From a virus, in IMG/VR virus record IMGVR_UViG_3300042502_001789, positions 1 through 39,925 of that record: a DNA stretch of 39,925 nt; one strand, written 5' to 3'. Shown here piece after piece: positions 38,639-39,925 of this stretch (its first letter is position 1; every line of letters begins with the position of its first letter). The translations under genes were made by a program, and so were the position numbers. The notes under the pieces were generated by a model, which saw nothing but the letters and a program-made list of their open reading frames with translations, ran no database searches and was not told the origin of the DNA.

Positions 38639-38705
38639 AGGGCGGTTTCCCGAACTACCGAGGGCGGTTTCCCGGCTTGTTTCTGATCAGCAGAAACGGT
38701 ATAGT
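38639..38705 (+). promoter_or_regulatory. Promoter cassette copy 24 (two-arm form)
   Basis: Arms GGGCGGTTTCCCG and GGGCGGTTTCCCGG, TTGTTT (38677-38682), 17-bp spacer with CTG/CAG around ATCAG, TATAGT (38700-38705). ATG follows after exactly 6 nt. Confidence 0.9.
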
Positions 38706-38711
38706 AAGTTC

Positions 38712-39116
38712 ATGGAAAGCAAAGCCCCGATGATCTACGCCACCGCCGCTCGCTCCCCAATCGCGCACATCCTGGGCGGGTCCCAGTTCACCGCAGAGCC
38801 TTGCGACTCACCCGCAAAACAGCGGAGGCAATGGTGGGACGTGTGTGAACGCCCGGACCAGGACATTTGCCTTGAGGACGGCGAGTTTCAGCTTTCCGGA
38901 CCGCACGGCTTCCGCAGAATCGCACGGTTTACAGGGCGAATGCGCTGGGTCAACTCCGGCACCTGTGCACCTACAATCGAGGTATTCGATGTGGAAACGG
39001 TTGTTGCAATGGTGGGGGACCTCCCCGTGATTGTGGGATGCAGAGGTGAGCGAATCAAGGGAACCTGGTGGACTCACTGGAATGCTGTGAACCACGATGT
39101 TGTAACCCTGAAGTGA
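38712..39116 (+). CDS. Hypothetical protein, probably leaderless
   Basis: 134 residues from ATG 38712, six nucleotides after the -10 box (M7 at 38730 is the alternative). MESKAPMI resembles MENTAPMI of the 26031 gene. The body (WWDVCERPDQDICLEDGEFQ, TRRIARF-like strands) was not recognised. Confidence 0.65.
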   Translation: MESKAPMIYATAARSPIAHILGGSQFTAEPCDSPAKQRRQWWDVCERPDQDICLEDGEFQLSGPHGFRRIARFTGRMRWVNSGTCAPTIEVFDVETVVAMVGDLPVIVGCRGERIKGTWWTHWNAVNHDVVTLK

Positions 39117-39121
39117 CTGTT

Positions 39122-39520
39122 ATGAAGTACTACAGCGACTATCCGACGGAGCGGATTGGCAAGGGAAACCCGTACAACTGCTGTTCCTATTGAAAAGTTT
39201 CCGTCCCGTCAATATACGGCAACCTTGAAAACCACTTAGAATGGTGCGAGTACCGCAGACTCAAAACTCTTGAGGAGGACCTGGAGCTTGCAAAACTAGA
39301 GATCGAGTGCCTTAAGCTGGAAGCTCAACAGCCCCTACATTGCGTATTTCGCAGCTGGTCTGAAGAGTATTTAGGATCAGGAGATGACGTCTCAACCTTA
39401 AAGCTTTTTCGCTGTGCCAAAGACGCTCTCAAGTACGAGGACCAGCTTAAGAAAGAGCACAATTGCGACAGAGACGGAAGTACGGATTTTGTAGAAACAA
39501 CGACTAAACACATTCTCTGA
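39122..39520 (+). pseudogene. Zinc-finger phage protein with in-frame UGA at a cysteine position
   Basis: ATG 39122 starts MKYYSDYPTERIGKGNPYNC and CSY, then TGA (39191-39193). The same frame continues to 39520 as KVSVPSIYGNLENHLEWCEY and a coiled-coil helix (LKTLEEDLELAKLEIECLKL). The family pattern, NPY..C-x2-C...H-x3-C, requires Cys exactly at the TGA (C-S-Y-[UGA]...H-L-E-W-C). Total 133 codons. Nonsense mutation (TGC/TGT to TGA), sequencing error, readthrough or selenocysteine are the options. No internal ATG can express the C-terminal part. Confidence 0.65.
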
Positions 39521-39527
39521 GTTTAAC

Positions 39528-39896
39528 GTGAAAGTTTTCCTTGACGATGAAAGGCCCACGCCAGGCGGCTGGGTACGTGCCTTCACCGCCCCTGAAGCAA
39601 TCGATCTTCTTAAAACCGGAAAGGTTACACAACTTTCCCTTGACCACGACCTTGGGCCGGAAGAAGCAGGAACTGGATACGACGTTTGCCTGTGGGTGGA
39701 AGAGAAAATCTTCTCTCAAGATTTTTGCACTGAGAACCCTTTTGTACCTCCAATCATGATTGTGCATTCCGCCAACCCTGTTGGTCGGCAACGAATGGAA
39801 CTTGCTATTCAGATGATTTACCATAACTTTAAGGTTACTCAGCCTGTGGCCGGTACGGTTTTCCGTCCCCTTGCTCCCCCGCAACAGGGGCTATAA
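39528..39896 (+). CDS. cREC-like receiver-fold protein
   Basis: 122 residues from GTG 39528. KVFLDDERPTPGGWVRAFTA, LSLDHDLGPEEAGTGYDVCL and HSANPVGRQRMELAIQMI are the signature blocks of the cREC ('cyclic-phosphate processing receiver') domain, with D6/D7 and D44-type acidic residues and a conserved H-S-A-N. Its function is predicted only (nucleic-acid or cyclic-phosphate related). The last codons overlap cassette copy 25. Confidence 0.7.
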   Translation: MKVFLDDERPTPGGWVRAFTAPEAIDLLKTGKVTQLSLDHDLGPEEAGTGYDVCLWVEEKIFSQDFCTENPFVPPIMIVHSANPVGRQRMELAIQMIYHNFKVTQPVAGTVFRPLAPPQQGL

Positions 39897-39897
39897 T
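39853..39897 (+). promoter_or_regulatory. Promoter cassette copy 25 (inside a coding 3' end)
   Basis: TACGGTTTTCCG arm, TTGCTC (39871-39876), short 15-bp spacer with CCCC/GGGG dyad, TATAAT (39892-39897). It overlaps the stop of the cREC-like gene and would serve a gene beyond the window edge. Confidence 0.65.
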
Positions 39898-39925
39898 TAG
39901 GAGGTAAGCAAGCCGAACGAAAATG

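Noticed and set aside
15029-39193. Alternative genetic code (TAG or TGA reassigned)
   Set aside because: Both codons end many well-formed genes in the window, so global reassignment is not supported.

Overview
The window looks like part of a large tailed-phage (Caudoviricetes) genome from an aquatic host. The reasons are: a collagen-like tail-fibre end and a lectin-type structural protein; about 80 mostly tiny, tightly packed genes, many with 4-nt start/stop overlaps, almost all on the + strand; free-standing homing-type endonucleases (HNH, GIY-YIG); an ATP-dependent DNA ligase; and several small protein families common in large environmental phages. No rRNA, tRNA, CRISPR or integrase was seen. 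The host cannot be fixed from the sequence; a cyanobacterium or an aquatic proteobacterium are guesses only.

Layout. 1-5.1 kb: end of a structural/auxiliary block (collagen-like fibre, two tail-type proteins, a GT-B glycosyltransferase, an unknown protein, a Dps-like ferritin). 5.2-10.5 kb: small hypothetical and membrane proteins. 10.5-11.9 kb: a two-gene minus-strand island, followed by a 440-nt gene-free strand switch with strong inverted repeats. 12.3-39.9 kb: a long accessory array of one- to four-gene modules. Recognisable products here are NadA, an ASCH-type protein, a HicB-like regulator, two HNH paralogues, a CCA-adding-type nucleotidyltransferase, a probable 2OG-Fe(II) oxygenase, a GIY-YIG homing endonuclease, a frameshifted DNA ligase and a cREC-like protein.

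The most striking signal is a cassette repeated about 25 times between 5.9 and 39.9 kb. It holds one or two GGCGGTTT-type arms, often paired with AACCGCC as a hairpin, followed directly by a sigma70-like promoter (TTGTTT, about 17 bp, TATAGT). The spacer of this promoter is itself an inverted repeat (canonically TTTCTGC NNN GCAGAAA). The arm sequences change between copies but usually stay complementary. Each copy separates one small module from the next, so the region reads as an array of independently insulated and promoted modules. Several paralogous gene families recur in it, as expected if modules are copied and shuffled.

A second theme is damaged or recoded genes. There is a UGA exactly where a zinc-finger cysteine is expected (39191), an in-frame UAG near a gene start (15029), homopolymer frameshifts (36249-36255, 17175-17179) and a broken gene at 14281-14498. 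The ligase 5' end is present twice, flanking a homing endonuclease. Sequencing error must be excluded before any of these is read as biology.
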